Positions 1 through 12,800 are shown, counted from the stretch's first letter. The stretch is 64,000 bases of DNA from Nematostella vectensis (GCF_932526225.1 NC_064040.1:7909181-7973180), one strand, 5' to 3'. Made by a program: numbers and translations. The notes: generated by a model from the letters alone, not told the origin.

Positions 1-333
1 TTTCAGCTTGTGGTTCAAATACAATGTATTAGTATTTGCATTGGAACATTCCCCTCTAATTGATATACACTTCAGTCAACAAATGGCAAAGAGGAGCCAT
101 GGTAACTTGTGGCGCACTGTAAAATTTTCACCCTCGGGGACCAAGGGCGACGCAGAGACCGGAAGCGAAAGTACGCGAAAAGACGAAAGAAAGAGGAAAA
201 AAAGACGTCTTTTCCTCCTTATTCTTTCGTGCGCGCTTCCTGTGTCCCCGATTTCCGCGACGCCCTGGGTCCATGAGTGTAAAGTTATAGAAATATTATA
301 TATATTTACTAAATCCTTCTTGCTTACTCCTAG
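1..333. other. Sequence upstream of first visible exon
   Basis: No recognisable coding exon is seen here. It ends in a pyrimidine-rich acceptor (AG at 332-333), so it is most likely an intron of the FN2/ShK gene. A purine-rich stretch lies around 175-210. Confidence 0.4.
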
Positions 334-3300
334 GTGAGTACCCTGACTTGGAAGGGATCATGTATAGAGACACAGAGACTGGTTACCGTCGTGTATCAGA
401 GCCAATACGGACAAGATTTGACAAGAAAAAGATAGTTCTAAGTAAGTATAAAAGGTCCTTAAAAGACTTTATCATAATGGTAGGATGTGGCTCATCAGGA
501 TTTATAGGAACTTATCAACCAAACGTGTCTCAAGGGAACTTTAACATTGCTTAACTAAATATCTAAATGGGATCAAAGTTCTATTTATAGAGGTACAAAA
601 ATCTTGAAATGTCTTCTGGGGCCGTAGCATTGTGCCCCCCCTAACCTTACGTGGTTGCTAAGGCTCTTGTCTCCTATGGCTCTTTCTTTCCTTTTCCCAG
701 TGAATGACAAAGCCTAGGAATGTGACAATAAATGCTTCCCCCCCCCCCCCCCCAATCTTACGTGGTCTGCTAAGGCTCTTGTCTCCTTTGGATCTTTCGT
801 TCCTTTTCCCAGTGAATGACAAAGCCTAGGAATGTGACAATAAACAAATATTGGATGAGGTTTTAGAGATATCCGGAATAATCAATGTCAAGACAAGTGG
901 AACCAGGCGAGGCCGAAAGCCGAGAAAATCTGTTAGCCCCTTTGTTATTGTTAACATGTGAAAATACTACATCCTTTTTAAATCAAAATTAAAATTTTCA
1001 AGAGAACACAACAACTCAGAATAAAGTATGATCAAAACAGTTTTACGAAAAGGAATTAAATAAATTGCAATTACTCTGCGATGGTCTGTGATATCATATA
1101 CAGTAATTCAAATAATTCACATTTTTTCTACCTATTCATTTACAGTTTATACACAAGGGGGTAATAGCGACCACGCGCCCTGTGTGTTCCCCTTCCAATA
1201 CAAGGGGAAAACCTACACAAAGTGTACAACTGTTGATGCGAGCTCCGGCAACCCGTGGTGCTCCACCACAAATAACTACGACATCGATGAGCTGTGGGGT
1301 TACTGTGTATTCGACAGACCAGAAGATAAATGCAAGGACAAGCGAAAAGATTGTGGAAAGTGGGCAAGGCAGGCGTTATGTCAGATCAGCCCTGTATTCA
1401 TGAACAAGGTAAAATGTGGGACTGGGAAAAGGTATCCCAAACTCAATACAGGCGTGTACACAGGGGGGGCGCACGCACCCCCCCCCCCTTGGCCGGCAAA
1501 AAGTTGATCCTTTTCTATTGAAGGATTGTCAAACACTATGCTTTTTCCATATGATACCTTTGGCTGCGCACCCCCCCCCCCCCCCCCCCCCCTCAGCCAA
1601 TCCTGGGTATGCGTCTGTAATAGGCTTATAAAGTATCACAAGAAGTACTAACATGGTTTGTATGAGGGAACTTGAGTCAAAACTTAATAATACCTGACAA
1701 TCATATACAAACAGTTGCTTCACGGTGTTATCTAACAAACTTCTCCACTCTCTCAATTACACAAAAAAACGATATTCTAAGCTGTTTAGAAGCAGAGTTC
1801 TTGTGCTCCGATTCCATCTCGGAGTTGTATTCAAAATCCAACAATACCTTTGAGCGCTGGCTCAAAAGTGTCACGTGCTAAAATTTACGCGATTTTGTGT
1901 TTAGTTATTTTATGTTTAATATAATACTAAATGAGTGGATCAAAGGGCCTAAGGCAAGCGTGCGGGACCCTGGGCCAATTTTTAAAATGGCGGCTCACAA
2001 AATCGTAGTAAACACGAATTCCTGCATGTTTACGTGAAAATTCTCGACGCAAGCAGTTCTAGGGCGACAAAAAGGCGAAAAAATTATTAAAGCGGACATC
2101 TAAATATGGTAATGTCATATTTGACCGAGCGAGCTAGAAAAACGACCGTTTTCTAAACAAGATTGAATGACATGTTCCAGGTGTGTCCGCGTAGCTGTGG
2201 CCAGTGCACATGGGGAGGGACTGGGAAAAACAAGCCCTGTGTTTTCCCCTTCATCTACCAGAACAATGTGTTCTTCAAATGCCCCGTAGCTAAACTGGAA
2301 CAGTACAAAGGTCAAATATGGTGCGGCACCACCGATAACGTTGACAAAGATGACAAATGGGGATTTTGCTACCCACAACGTATGTATCTCTCAGTATCGT
2401 CCGTCTGGCTGTCTGTCTCTATTTTGTTCGTCCGTGAGGTCTTTCCGGTCTTCCCTTCTTTTCTGCTTGTCGTTCCTGTCTGATTCCTATAACCATTATG
2501 TTATAATTTGTTCGCAGTATTTGAGAGTATTCTTGAGGCAAACAGGCCGTTCCTGCGTTATGGCGAATGCGATGACAAGTCTGACAACTGTCGCGAATGG
2601 GTGGAGCAGGGCCTTTGCGAGTCGCACCACACCTACATGGACAAGATGTGCCCCTGGGGTTGCAAGAGATGCGCGCCTAGGATGCTTTGTGAGTTTAAAA
2701 TTGGTACCTCTAAGCGGCAGAAAAACCTAAGCTACAGAAATATTTGTTAATCGATCACTGTATTTTATACCTCTATTTATTTGCCACCCCCTCCGCAGCT
2801 ACCATTTCACGATCCAAATTGTTATTTTTCCTATTTTTTACTTTTATAATAAGATGGCAAAAAATCGCGTTCATTAGAATGAAGCGCTCTATGGGTTGAA
2901 TGTTTCAAAAATAGATGTCAGTGCAAACGGCAAATGGTATTTGACAAATGGCAGGTCTACGACCGAAAGGACGATGGATCCCAAAATATTTGCTCCAAAT
3001 TCAGTAAAATATAAATAAAACATACGACTCCCCATTAAATGTAATTAATATATGGTTCTGACATCGCTTTGAGTTTATTTAAGTCCTTTATTTTTACAAA
3101 TAACTACTGAACTTACACAATTTCCGGTAGTTGAACTGCCATTTGGGAATTGCCATTCGCCTTTTGTGCTGACAACCTTTATTTAAATAGGTGTATACGA
3201 TGACAAAACAGAAAATTACAATTCAGGGGCGTACACAGAAGGGGGGGGGGGGGGGGGTGTGCAACCCCCATTGGCGGCCATGAAATGAGTCTTTCCTTAT

Positions 3301-5301
3301 TAAGGAATCTTCAAATACTATGCTTTTTCCATATGATACTTATGACTGCGCACCCCCCCCCCCCCCCGCCCTCAGCCAACCCTTGGTACGCGCCTGCAAT
3401 CTGTTGTAAAAAACTAAGACCTAAAGGCTCTTGCTTTAAAACATACAATTGTACAAAAGTTCAACCTGTTGCCTCTTGTAAAGTAAAAAATTTAAGACTA
3501 AAACAGGCTGCTAGAAAAGCATCAAAATGTTCTATCTTTTTTTTAAACCCTCCAAAAAAATCAAACAAATTGATGGTTTTAAATACTAATAAATTGTACG
3601 TAACCAATTGATGCACGTTAATTTCAGTAAGAAGCACTAAATGCAAAGATCACCACGACAAATGCGCTTACTGGGCTTCTCGTAACGAGTGTATCGATAA
3701 TCCACTGTTCATGTACGGGATGTGCAGATTCAGCTGCCATTTGTGCGCCAAAGACACTGAAGGTTTGTGAAGGGAGGGGAGGGTTGGGGAATGTTCCAGC
3801 TCCCATCGTTTGTGCGCAAGGACACGGAAGGCTTGTGAAGGGAGGGTAGGGTTGGGGAATGTTCCAGCTCCCATCGTTTGTGCGCAAGGACACGGAAGGT
3901 TTGTGAAGGGAGGGGAGGGTTGGGGAATGTCCAAGCTTCCATCGTTTGCGCGCAAGGACACGGAAGATTTGTGAAGGGAGGGTAGGGTGGGGAAATTTCC
4001 CAGCTGCCATCGTTTGTGCGCAAGGACACGAAAGGTTTGTGAAGGGAGGGGAGGGTGGGGGAATGCGTAGTTTGCTAACTTATTTTCGCTAGGCCTCCCA
4101 ATAAAGGACGCCATATGTATGTGATGAGAGGGGTAGATGGATATAACATACAAAAATAGAAAGAGAATCGACAATGTTGCTCAGTGAGCTTTTCTAATCC
4201 AAGTGAATGTTGATCAGATAAGATATTTATTTGTATCGGGACTACTCAGCTTTTGGTGAAACGTAACCATATTCTGCGCGCAAAACAAATTCTTTTTAAC
4301 ATACAAATCAATGTTTTTCCAAAAAAAGCAGTATGTAATTGGATCAACAATATAGTCCCTGGGATAACTTATGGGACATCCCTTATCACGTCTTGCTGGC
4401 CATCGCAGGTGAAGCCATAAAGGATGCGTACCACGATTGCTCTAAATGGGCGGCTGACGGTCAGTGCAAGACCAACGGCGTCTTTATGGTGCAGAACTGT
4501 CGGACTTCATGCAAAGCGGGAGAGTATATTAACGGTAAAATCATCCAATGCAGAGGCCGGAGGGCTACTGAAATGTCAACAGTTTCTTTGATATTTACCT
4601 CCATTTAAAGTGCCCTTGTCAGCCAAACACCTTTGTTTTTGCTGTCATTTAATATTGAAATATCAATTGCTAGAGTGTTGAGGCCTGGGTCAGTCGCTAT
4701 TTTGTAAAAAAAAAAAAAATGCTCGGTCTCGCATAAAACACGGGGGCTCTCTAGCGCGCAAGTTCTCGCCAAAGACCATTCGGGGACCCTAGAAAAGCCA
4801 TTCCAAAATCAATTATCCCCAAACGATGATAAAATTTAAAATTTCATGAAATTTAGTCGAGTAATACACGAGATATTGTCATTTTACATTTTTCTGGTTA
4901 TTACTGTTTGACCTAGGCCTCGGCATACTTGATGTCTCGAGATAACTACCTCTAAAGTGTTTTGTATACTTCATTTAACAAATTAATTGTTTACACTAAA
5001 ACTGGTGTGGCTGCTGCGCAGACTCTTTGATGTCCTACGTTTCCCTCACGTTTCCCATGACCCTTGTCGATCTCTTTTAGGCGTGAAATGCTTTGACCAG
5101 ATGACGTTCTGCAAAAAGTGGGCACGCAAAGGCTACTGTCAAAAGAACCCCACCCTGATGCAGAAACAATGCACCTACAGCTGTGGGCTATGCAGTGGGC
5201 AAGGCACGATCAGGACACGTGATAAAGTCTTGCCATCAAAACAACCCCGCTCTCACAATCAGTACGAGGCTAAACAAGCCTCGAAGAAGCACCGACACTG
5301 A
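334..5301 (+). CDS. Secreted protein with 2 FN2 domains and 5 ShK modules (5' incomplete)
   Basis: Spliced model: exons 334-441, 1146-1408, 2181-2379, 2518-2688, 3628-3762, 4409-4534 and 5081-5301 (TGA); all phases agree and give about 408 residues. Order: an unrecognised N-terminal stretch (EYPDLEGIMYRD), FN2-1 (PCVFPF...WGYC, 4 Cys), ShK-1 split by a phase-0 intron, FN2-2 (PCVFPF...WGFC, 4 Cys), ShK-2, ShK-3, ShK-4, ShK-5, then a basic Lys/Arg/His-rich tail. ShK-1, -2, -3 and -5 have the six Cys of the family; ShK-4 has four. FN2 domains usually bind collagen-like ligands, and ShKT modules are common in cnidarian extracellular proteins and proteases. No catalytic domain is visible; one could be encoded upstream of the window. 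The first visible exon is the least certain. A poly(A) signal follows 30 bp after the stop. Confidence 0.8.
442..1145 (+). other. Intron with a tandem duplication
   Basis: Intron of the FN2/ShK gene (GTAAGT donor, TTTACAG acceptor). Two copies of a roughly 90-100-bp segment lie at about 640-735 and 755-848, separated by a poly-C tract; both contain AATGACAAAGCCTAGGAATG. No coding exon seen. Confidence 0.6.
1451..1613 (+). repeat. Dispersed repeat R1, copy 1
   Basis: Short repeat in an intron, with poly-C blocks and an inner core containing CTATGCTTTTTCCATATGAT, ending in CTCAGCCAATCCTGG. Related copies lie at 3229-3395 and, inverted, at about 33263-33400. Confidence 0.65.
1614..2180 (+). other. 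Intron remainder, FN2/ShK gene
   Basis: No coding exon is recognised in this part. The acceptor is at 2179-2180 (TTCCAG). Confidence 0.5.
2689..3627 (+). other. Intron, FN2/ShK gene
   Basis: AT-rich intron between the ShK-2 and ShK-3 exons, holding the second R1 copy at 3229-3395. No exon recognised. Confidence 0.55.
3229..3395 (+). repeat. Dispersed repeat R1, copy 2
   Basis: Shares the core CTATGCTTTTTCCATATGAT, the preceding GGAATCTTCAAATA-like block and the trailing CTCAGCCAACCCTTGG with copy 1. It begins with a long G tract and has a C tract near its end. Confidence 0.65.
3728..4068 (+). repeat. 68-bp minisatellite seeded from the ShK-3 exon/donor junction
   Basis: Units start at 3763, 3831, 3899 and 3967, with a partial unit at 4035; the spacing is exactly 68 bp. 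Each full unit ends in a degenerate copy of the last ~35 nt of the coding exon (TTTGTGCGCAAGGACACGGAAG versus exonic TTTGTGCGCCAAAGACACTGAAG). The next unit then opens with a copy of the donor (GTTTGT; variants GCTTGT and ATTTGT). Confidence 0.9.
4535..5080 (+). other. Intron, FN2/ShK gene
   Basis: Intron between the ShK-4 and ShK-5 exons (GTAAAA donor, CTTTTAG acceptor). It contains a poly-A run near 4710; no exon seen. Confidence 0.5.
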
Positions 5302-5330
5302 GCCATTTCCCAAACCACATGAAAATGTAA

Positions 5331-5336
5331 AATAAA
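5331..5336 (+). terminator. Poly(A) signal, FN2/ShK gene
   Basis: AATAAA 30 bp downstream of the TGA stop at 5301. Confidence 0.65.
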
Positions 5337-5439
5337 TATTGTATTGTATTTTTGTATTGACAGCATTTCCGAAGAGGCACCGAACATTATTAGCATTATT
5401 TAGACATGACATAGAGACTAATTTTCGGAGAGGTGTCGA

Positions 5440-5686
5440 ACAATCGCCAGGTCTGAGCATTATAAGACTTACAATCGCCGGGTCTGAGCATTATAGACGT
5501 ACAATCGCCGGGTCTGAGCATTATAAGACGTACAATCGCCAGGTCTGAGCATTATAAGACGTACAATCGCCAGGTCTGAGCATTATAAGACGTACAATCG
5601 CCAGGTCTGAGCATTATAAGACGTACAATCGCCGGGTCTGGGCATTATAAGACGTACAATCGCCAGGTCTGAGCATTATAAGACGT
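5440..5686 (+). repeat. 31-bp minisatellite, 8 copies
   Basis: Eight near-identical units with consensus containing ACAATCGCCAGGTCTGAGCA, starting at 5440, 5471, 5501, 5532, 5563, 5594, 5625 and 5656. The second unit is 1 bp short. Differences are mainly CCAGG/CCGGG. It lies about 140 bp past the end of the FN2/ShK gene. Confidence 0.95.
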
Positions 5687-8600
5687 AGTAATAGTAATGT
5701 ATCCATAGGGCCGTAGAAGGCCGCAATATATTTGAGGGGGAGGCACGATACGGAGACATTAAGAGGACGAGTTGGGGGGAGGGGGCAGAGTTGGCCCCTG
5801 TTCTCTAGTAAATTTCCCTTATCCCCACCCTCTCCATCCCCTCTACTGCTACCTGCCAATGAAATGGTCCAGATGAATGGTGCAAACATAGCCGTAAAAT
5901 AGCATTGGGCAAAAGGATGCTGTTAAAGATTTAAAAGCACATAACTAGAACTGCCTTTTGCGCAACTCTAATTGCAGAGGTTTTCGTCGGGTACAGTTTG
6001 TTAAAATGACAGTGAGGCATAAGCATAATTTAGAGATATAAAAGCACTTAAAAACTACCTAGGCAACTCTTTTCGCACAGGGTTTTTTTTTGGTACAGTT
6101 TGCACGAACAAGAGCAAATTTCATTTTTCAACCCCCCTCCCCCTCCCCAGGGACCAGTCTTACTGGCGATCACAGGAAGAACGGACAAGTCGCGCAGAAG
6201 GGCCCGTACATATAGTACTGGACTGGCAGGGGCGGTTCTAGGGCTGGGCTGAGCGGGCCCCGGTCTCCCAATTTTTAGATATTTTAGAAATACAAGGAAA
6301 TCCACAGAAAAACATTGAATCCAGCCCCCAATTTTCTTGAAACCTTTGTTTGGGCCACATCTTTTTACAACTCCCAGTATCCTCCCCTGACCGACGGGAG
6401 CCTGGTACCAAGTGTGGGAGTCTTCTCTTTTTGTATGTCGTTCCATGACGTCACTAGCTGCCAGTACACTGTGCTGGTTCACTGTTTGCTTATTGTCGTG
6501 CGCTCTCAAATGCATCATTACCGCTGTGTGCCTTTGTGTTGTTGTTAAAGAAATGATTGAAAAACATTGTATAATCTTCACTTCAAATAGGTTGGAAATC
6601 ATTTTTGCTTGCGGATATTTACTGACGGTATACAGAAGAAAAAAAAATACTATTGATCATGTCAAAAAATATCATCAGAAAAAAAATTAACACGCCAAAT
6701 GCACCACGGACATAGGGTGAAAAATTATGTCAAAACCTACACAATTGGTATTGTGACCCCCTTTAAGAATTCCATCCAGCATCATGTGGCTTTTTCAAAC
6801 TTCTCTTGTTCATTTTAAAAAAATGAACGGTTCGAATCAGGCTTCATGTCAAAACAATATTACCCGGCTTGCGCGGAATGTAAACATAGAAGACTTTTAC
6901 ATTTTTTTTATAATGACCCGCTTGTAATCCAGTACACAGTTAACTGAATTTGAAATGATACGGTATAAGTCCAAACAAACAAATATTGCGCGCGCTCGTA
7001 TAAAGTAGCGACCTATGCAATGGGTTCCCTTTCTGAAGCTCATGAAGGTACAGAAAATACACCCAATCAACCACATCATGTCTAGGGGGTGTGTCTTGTG
7101 CTTCAGGGACATATTTTAATATGTATATTAAAATTTTTATTTTTATTAAAATTTTTATTTTTATTAAAATGTTTTTCAGCCTTTTTCTCTCCATATTATA
7201 TCTCACCACCCTAGACGCAGTTCTAGGCAGTTTTAAGGGGCTGACCATTTTTTTTTAGGGGGGGGGGGGGGTGATTTTATGTCTTCAAGAATTTTTTTTT
7301 CGCCCATCGGATGTGCAGGATTTTTTCCCCATGTACTGCTATGCAGGACTTTTTTTTTTCTTGGAGCCCATATCATATCACTAATATAGAACTCCGTACG
7401 TTGTGTTTCATACTATTTGACCTTTGAATAGATTAAAATTATAATTCAATAAACTTACTAGATATAGGGATTATACATGGTAAGACCTTCGTGTCATAGC
7501 CAAACGAGTCTTCGCTATCAAGCTCTTACCTTGCATATTGAGTCAGATAAAATAGCCAAAAAAGAGAAGCTTCTTTGAAACATTTGTTAGAATGTTTTTT
7601 AAGGTTCTGTTGAAATATTCCACAAAACAATGACATTTTTAGGGGGCAAGCATTTATATAGATCCCATCTCCTGAATTATAATCGATGGTTGGTATCTCC
7701 GCCTGTATATATATATAGTATAGTATATATGACTTCTGTCCGTACAAGTTAACTTTTGGGTATTTATTTCTAAAATGATTGCATTATAGGGCATTATAGC
7801 AATCATCATTGAAAATTCTTCAGAAATGAGCACTTTTGTTTTTCTTCAGAATGTAATTTTAAAATAAAACCATTGGAACTAGCCCGGAACTAGTTTTATC
7901 TGATAGGAGAAGACCAGACAACTTTATAAGGAAAGGGCGAGTCTCAACCAATAGAAACTTTCAACAATATTTTGAGAAGAAATACAAAATACACATATCA
8001 AAAAAATAGAGAAAAACGTTTTATAGAGTAAAAAACATCAAAGTTATCACAGAATTTTAATTCTATTTTATAGAAATTCTATTTTATAGAGTTCATCTTT
8101 CCACACAATGGTTTTGCAATTTTTTTTTTCTTAAACTTGTGCATGAATTTGCTTTCTGCTCGTTTGCTTTGCATGCAATTTTTTTTCTTTGAAATGTAGC
8201 TTGCAGGATAATTTTTTTTTCGAAATCCCCCCCCCCTCAAAAGTAAAATGGTCCGCCCCTGAAGGAAAGCGAGACAGTTCTACAGTTGACACGACTCGTG
8301 TGACATGTACGCGCCCTTTGCTAATTAGGCCTATTTACAACAGTGCTTTTCACATACGTCTCACTTCTCAAAGCATCCGAAAGCAAGTGTGAGAGACATT
8401 AAGTACGTGTCTTACATATGACTTGTGAGCTGTTCTTATAATACGTTGTAATTCGATGACCTGTCATCTGCACACCGAGCGTTTCAGATCCCTAGTAAGT
8501 ATCACAGATGAGCTATGAACCCAAATCATCCGAGTATTTAGTTCCGTCTTTAGAACACATGCCTTACCGGCTCAGCGCGGGACTCTGCGCAATAATGTCT

Positions 8601-9847
8601 GTGATTCCTAGGTGTTGAGTTACGCTAATAATCCATTTCCAAGTGGGAGTTCTTTGTAGCCTGTACTTCCGTTTGTTTCCGGCCGGGGGACAGCCGCTGC
8701 ATCTTGACGAGTGAAACACTCATCAGACCACTCCCAAGCCCTTTATTCCACAAGATGTCCCAACACGCACCGGCAACGCTCTGCTCATGATGCCGCCTAA
8801 AGGACCGACCTTTGGTGCGGGAGGTAGCGGATTTTATTTCCTGCTTGTTTTTTTCCGTGTCTAGTTGGAGTTGTTGTTGTTTTTTATTTGGAATACCCGT
8901 CACACATGAAATGATCGATCCCCATCCTTACCGCTGACCAGGCTGCAAGCGCTGATCTGTTAGACAAAAAAAAAAAATAATAATAATAATAATAACAACA
9001 ACAACAACAACAATAATAATGATAATAAAATCGCGTAAGTATAGAAAAAAATATTGCCGAAAAAACTTCGCGCAAACCTGAGGATTCCGAAAAAATTATA
9101 GCAGACAAAAAATCGCCCATCTCTCACACCGATCGATCTACAGGTCCATCTGTAATCCCTTATTCTTCCTCTGATGGCCCCGTCCACGCGCAAGCGTGTT
9201 CCTCACGGACGGGCTGCGTACTTCTCGTCACAGGGCTCATAGCTTGTGGGTTAGTCATCGATATATCAAGTTTCTGTCTACTAGACCTTGTGAGCGATCA
9301 ACAGGGAATCTGGGTGCATTCCGTACAAAAAAAATAAAGCTGAGGCCGTGTAAACACCCCCCCCCCCTTCCTTTTGGATTCTTGTCTTCCCTTTTACATT
9401 AAAAGAATAATTGAGACCAAAATATCATTGCTTTTGCAAATCGCAAAATGGCAAATATAGACAAATACCTAGACCATAGCACCTGGCAGAATTCCTGTCA
9501 AAATACCTCTTACGAACAACACAAGCAAACTTACACTGCACATCTCAAATCCGGGGATAGAGGTACATTCGGAGTGGCCTTTGCGTGGTGAAAATTTCTG
9601 CTAAACTCAGAATCGCTTGGTTTCCCACAATACGCCAGACATGAGGACATGTCCTTGTAAAGATTTATACCTCGGTTTTGTAGTCTATATAAGGTCTACT
9701 TTTAGTGGTTAAAGTTTAACCAAGATCGATTTTAAAAATAGATCGCGATGATGTCATCGCAAAACCGTATGTGACGCCGACCGAAGTGCGCCTTCTCACT
9801 TGATCGTCAAATTTGCATTTCTCTTATGACATACCCTCAACGATGGT
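5687..9847. other. Intergenic DNA between FN2/ShK gene and TNFR gene
   Basis: No supportable gene. Reading frames are short or biased by low-complexity sequence. It holds poly-G/poly-C and poly-T tracts (for example 7259-7271 and 8227-8236) and a TAA/ACA microsatellite at 8966-9030. A CRE-like GATGTCATC lies about 90 bp upstream of the TNFR start codon. Confidence 0.5.
8966..9030. repeat. Trinucleotide microsatellite
   Basis: A poly-A run passes into (TAA)n, then (CAA)n, then (TAA)n. Confidence 0.9.
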
Positions 9848-12800
9848 ATGGCCGTGCGGTATAGCGCAGTTTTGGGGCTGTCTTTGGTGATTTTTGGGCT
9901 ATCTTTAACGGTAAGTACAGTAAAATTATTTATATTAGCTTGAGTTGCTATAAATCCCTCTTCTACTTCGGGCAATCGACGAATTCAAGCGCCCTTTTAG
10001 AAGAATTATTCGATTTTATACACCCGGCTTTGAACATCGATCACATGTGTGTACATTTCAAGCTCACTTTTTATTTAGATCAGTTATTCCAAGCTTAATT
10101 CTGAATTATAAAGAAAAATGTATTGACATTTATTATTTTGGTATTTTGCTTGTGTTTAAATGTTGCTATCACTTTTTGATCTGATCTGAAACAGGAGCAA
10201 GTGAACACTTGGCCACAAGCACGATCGAGCAAACACACACTCCTTTCGCAGGTCCGCGTGAAAGGGAAAGCGTGCAGCACAACCTAGGCTTCATTAGCGA
10301 AAAAACCGCTATCTTTACAGATTTTTTATTTATCGGGACGTGAAATAATAAACCATATCTGCGGGAGAGTTTGTTTTTATTTATTGCTGTGTGAAATTTG
10401 GTGAGTTCAAGTCGGTCTCAGCGCTGTTCGGTCATGGCCGACGGATAAACCAACACCGGCTGAATTTTGCGGGATCAAATTCGGTTTTGGCCACCAACTA
10501 AGCAATGATTTACCGACTTTATCATATTATACCTAGTAAACGATTAGTATGTTTATAGTTGTGCCCTTGTAAAGTGAAATTGCGTTGTTTTTAGCACATT
10601 TGCGGTTTGCCACCGAGGAAACGACCCGACGTTTGGCTTTCGTTTCTGTCAAACATGAAATAAATAGCGGTTTTAACGGACACCTTTGCATTTTGCAAAA
10701 GCCATAGAACTTTAAACACGGCTTCTACGAAACCGTCTCTAAGTTAAAGGGTTTGTTTTTGTGTATATATTCAGAACGACTACAATACTTTCATTTATGT
10801 TTTTATTCTGGCCCAGCATGTGTTTTGCTATATTCTTCTTGCGAGTTTGTGGTCGATTTGTTAGATAAATCAGCCACCACTCCATTTGATACGATTTACG
10901 AAATAAATCTTTGTGTATCCTAGAGAAGCTTTACTCTCTCATTGATATTGTTGTTCTAAATCCTGTCATTGCCTAGACCATCAGTTGGATGCAGTTCGCT
11001 TGAACGCTTCATCTACCCTCCCACACACGCTTGCCCAAACTTGCCCACTAAGCAGAAATACAAGTGGCTTTCGCATTCATTCTTAGCATTGCTTTGCATA
11101 AAAGCCGGCCCGACCTTTTGACAATAGTTCTTTTCACAGTTGATTTAACACTGTCTTTCGGCTAAAGTTTGTTGTAAACTCACTTTTGTAGGGCCGCTAG
11201 TTCGAGTGCCTCGGGTTATAAATAGTCGCACGCCGTAAACAACAATAACTAGATTCGAATTGAATATTGTAGCACTTTTCTGGAATTCTATAGACTGTTA
11301 AGAGAATTAATTACTTCTAGCTATTGTATTTCTCCGTCTAATATATATTGTAAACATCCCGTAAAGCCATTTTATTTTCGCTAAGTACTGTGTAGGTGTA
11401 CCAAAGTACAATTCACTTTACAACGCAAACTTAAGTTAAATCTTTGTGTTTTTAAAAACACTGAATTGGCTTTTTCTAATTGATTTCGTTTGAATTTCGA
11501 AATAAATCCGTCTTTGGTGTTCTTGGGTGACAAATTTTGTCCTAAGGAGTAAATTAGAATATTTTGAAGGGTTTGGTGCCCGTTTTAAATGTCTTGATAA
11601 CTCTCAGAAACCTGTCATTTAGATATTTGTATGCCTACACTTCATTCGCGCTCTCATTACAAATGTTTATCTACCATGCCCCAAAGCTGAAAGATTCCAT
11701 GCTTAATTCCTACTCTCAATTTCAACTGCAATATTGCCTTTCAGTCAACAACAAGTAGTTATTATCTTGTGACATACCGTGTAGTGTAGGGTTTGAGACA
11801 ACGCAAAGCATGGTTCGGAAATCATGCAATATTTGCGATTTCCGGGACAGACGAAAAACTCAGGTGCTTTGGATGTTTTGTTTATGACACTTTTCTCTAG
11901 AAGAATAAAAAAAAACTAACGGTTTCATCTACCTACTGAATGCAACCTACAAGGGTTATCAACGATTTTCATAGCTTCTCTGACTTGGAAGTACGTTTTC
12001 TCTCTTGTTTGTTAGTTTTCGAGTGACATTTTTAGAAAACGCGCCTATTCAAGTCCAGGCATTTGGCCATTTTGCAACACTATAAAACGTTCAACTTTAC
12101 TCCATTATATCAATACTATATGCCAAAGTAGAATTTTTTCATGGAAGGATCATTTTAGAATTTCTGTTGGAATTTAGCATTACATTATAATAACTGTGTC
12201 ATTGATTATGTTGCTTTATCTGATTCTAATATTTCACTGTACACAAAATCAACAAAAAAAATTCTGTATGCTCCAATGTTTAAGAAAAGTTTGAAATGCA
12301 ATGTCTACTTAAGGTAAACTGTCATATTAGTAGTTTGTATTGTTCTCCTAAATATTATTATAAGTCATGAATTCAACACATTTGATGACAATCCTAATAG
12401 CCCATAAGGACCCCATGTGAAGAGAATGATGTTTTTCATATCCATATCCATATGAGATTAAATTTTGGTGGGCCTTTGCTTGCAGTTTGCTGTTTATCTA
12501 TGGCTCCACACATATATCTCAACGAAGTACCCCTCATTTGTCCACATCCTTCTCTTTCTGTGATAATTTGATTATTGGATGATTTGGGTGCCCCATATCA
12601 TTTAAATTATCTATTACTATCTTGCCACAGCACTAACATGTGAATGTTTGGCTTGATGCCATATTAGCAAGGACATGTTTGTTTTAGCTAGGAAAAATAA
12701 TAAATAAAATAAAACAGTTTTATCGCTTAGCAACAGTGTGTGAATACTCCTTCAGAATACAAATCCCAGGTTGATATCTCCAGGGGAGAAGAATTCTATT

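Noticed and set aside
3624-4174. Overlapping minus-strand ORFs with periodic Pro-rich translation
   Set aside because: Explained by antisense reading of the 68-bp minisatellite.
6048-6602. 184-codon minus-strand ORF
   Set aside because: Composition is a patchwork without domain signature and it crosses low-complexity and repeat-like sequence. Overlapping + frames are equally open.
6825-6845. tRNA-like GGTTCGAATC box B
   Set aside because: No matching box A or foldable acceptor stem nearby.
8884-9193. Minus-strand ORFs with Tyr/Leu/Cys runs
   Set aside because: Translations of the TAA/ACA microsatellite.
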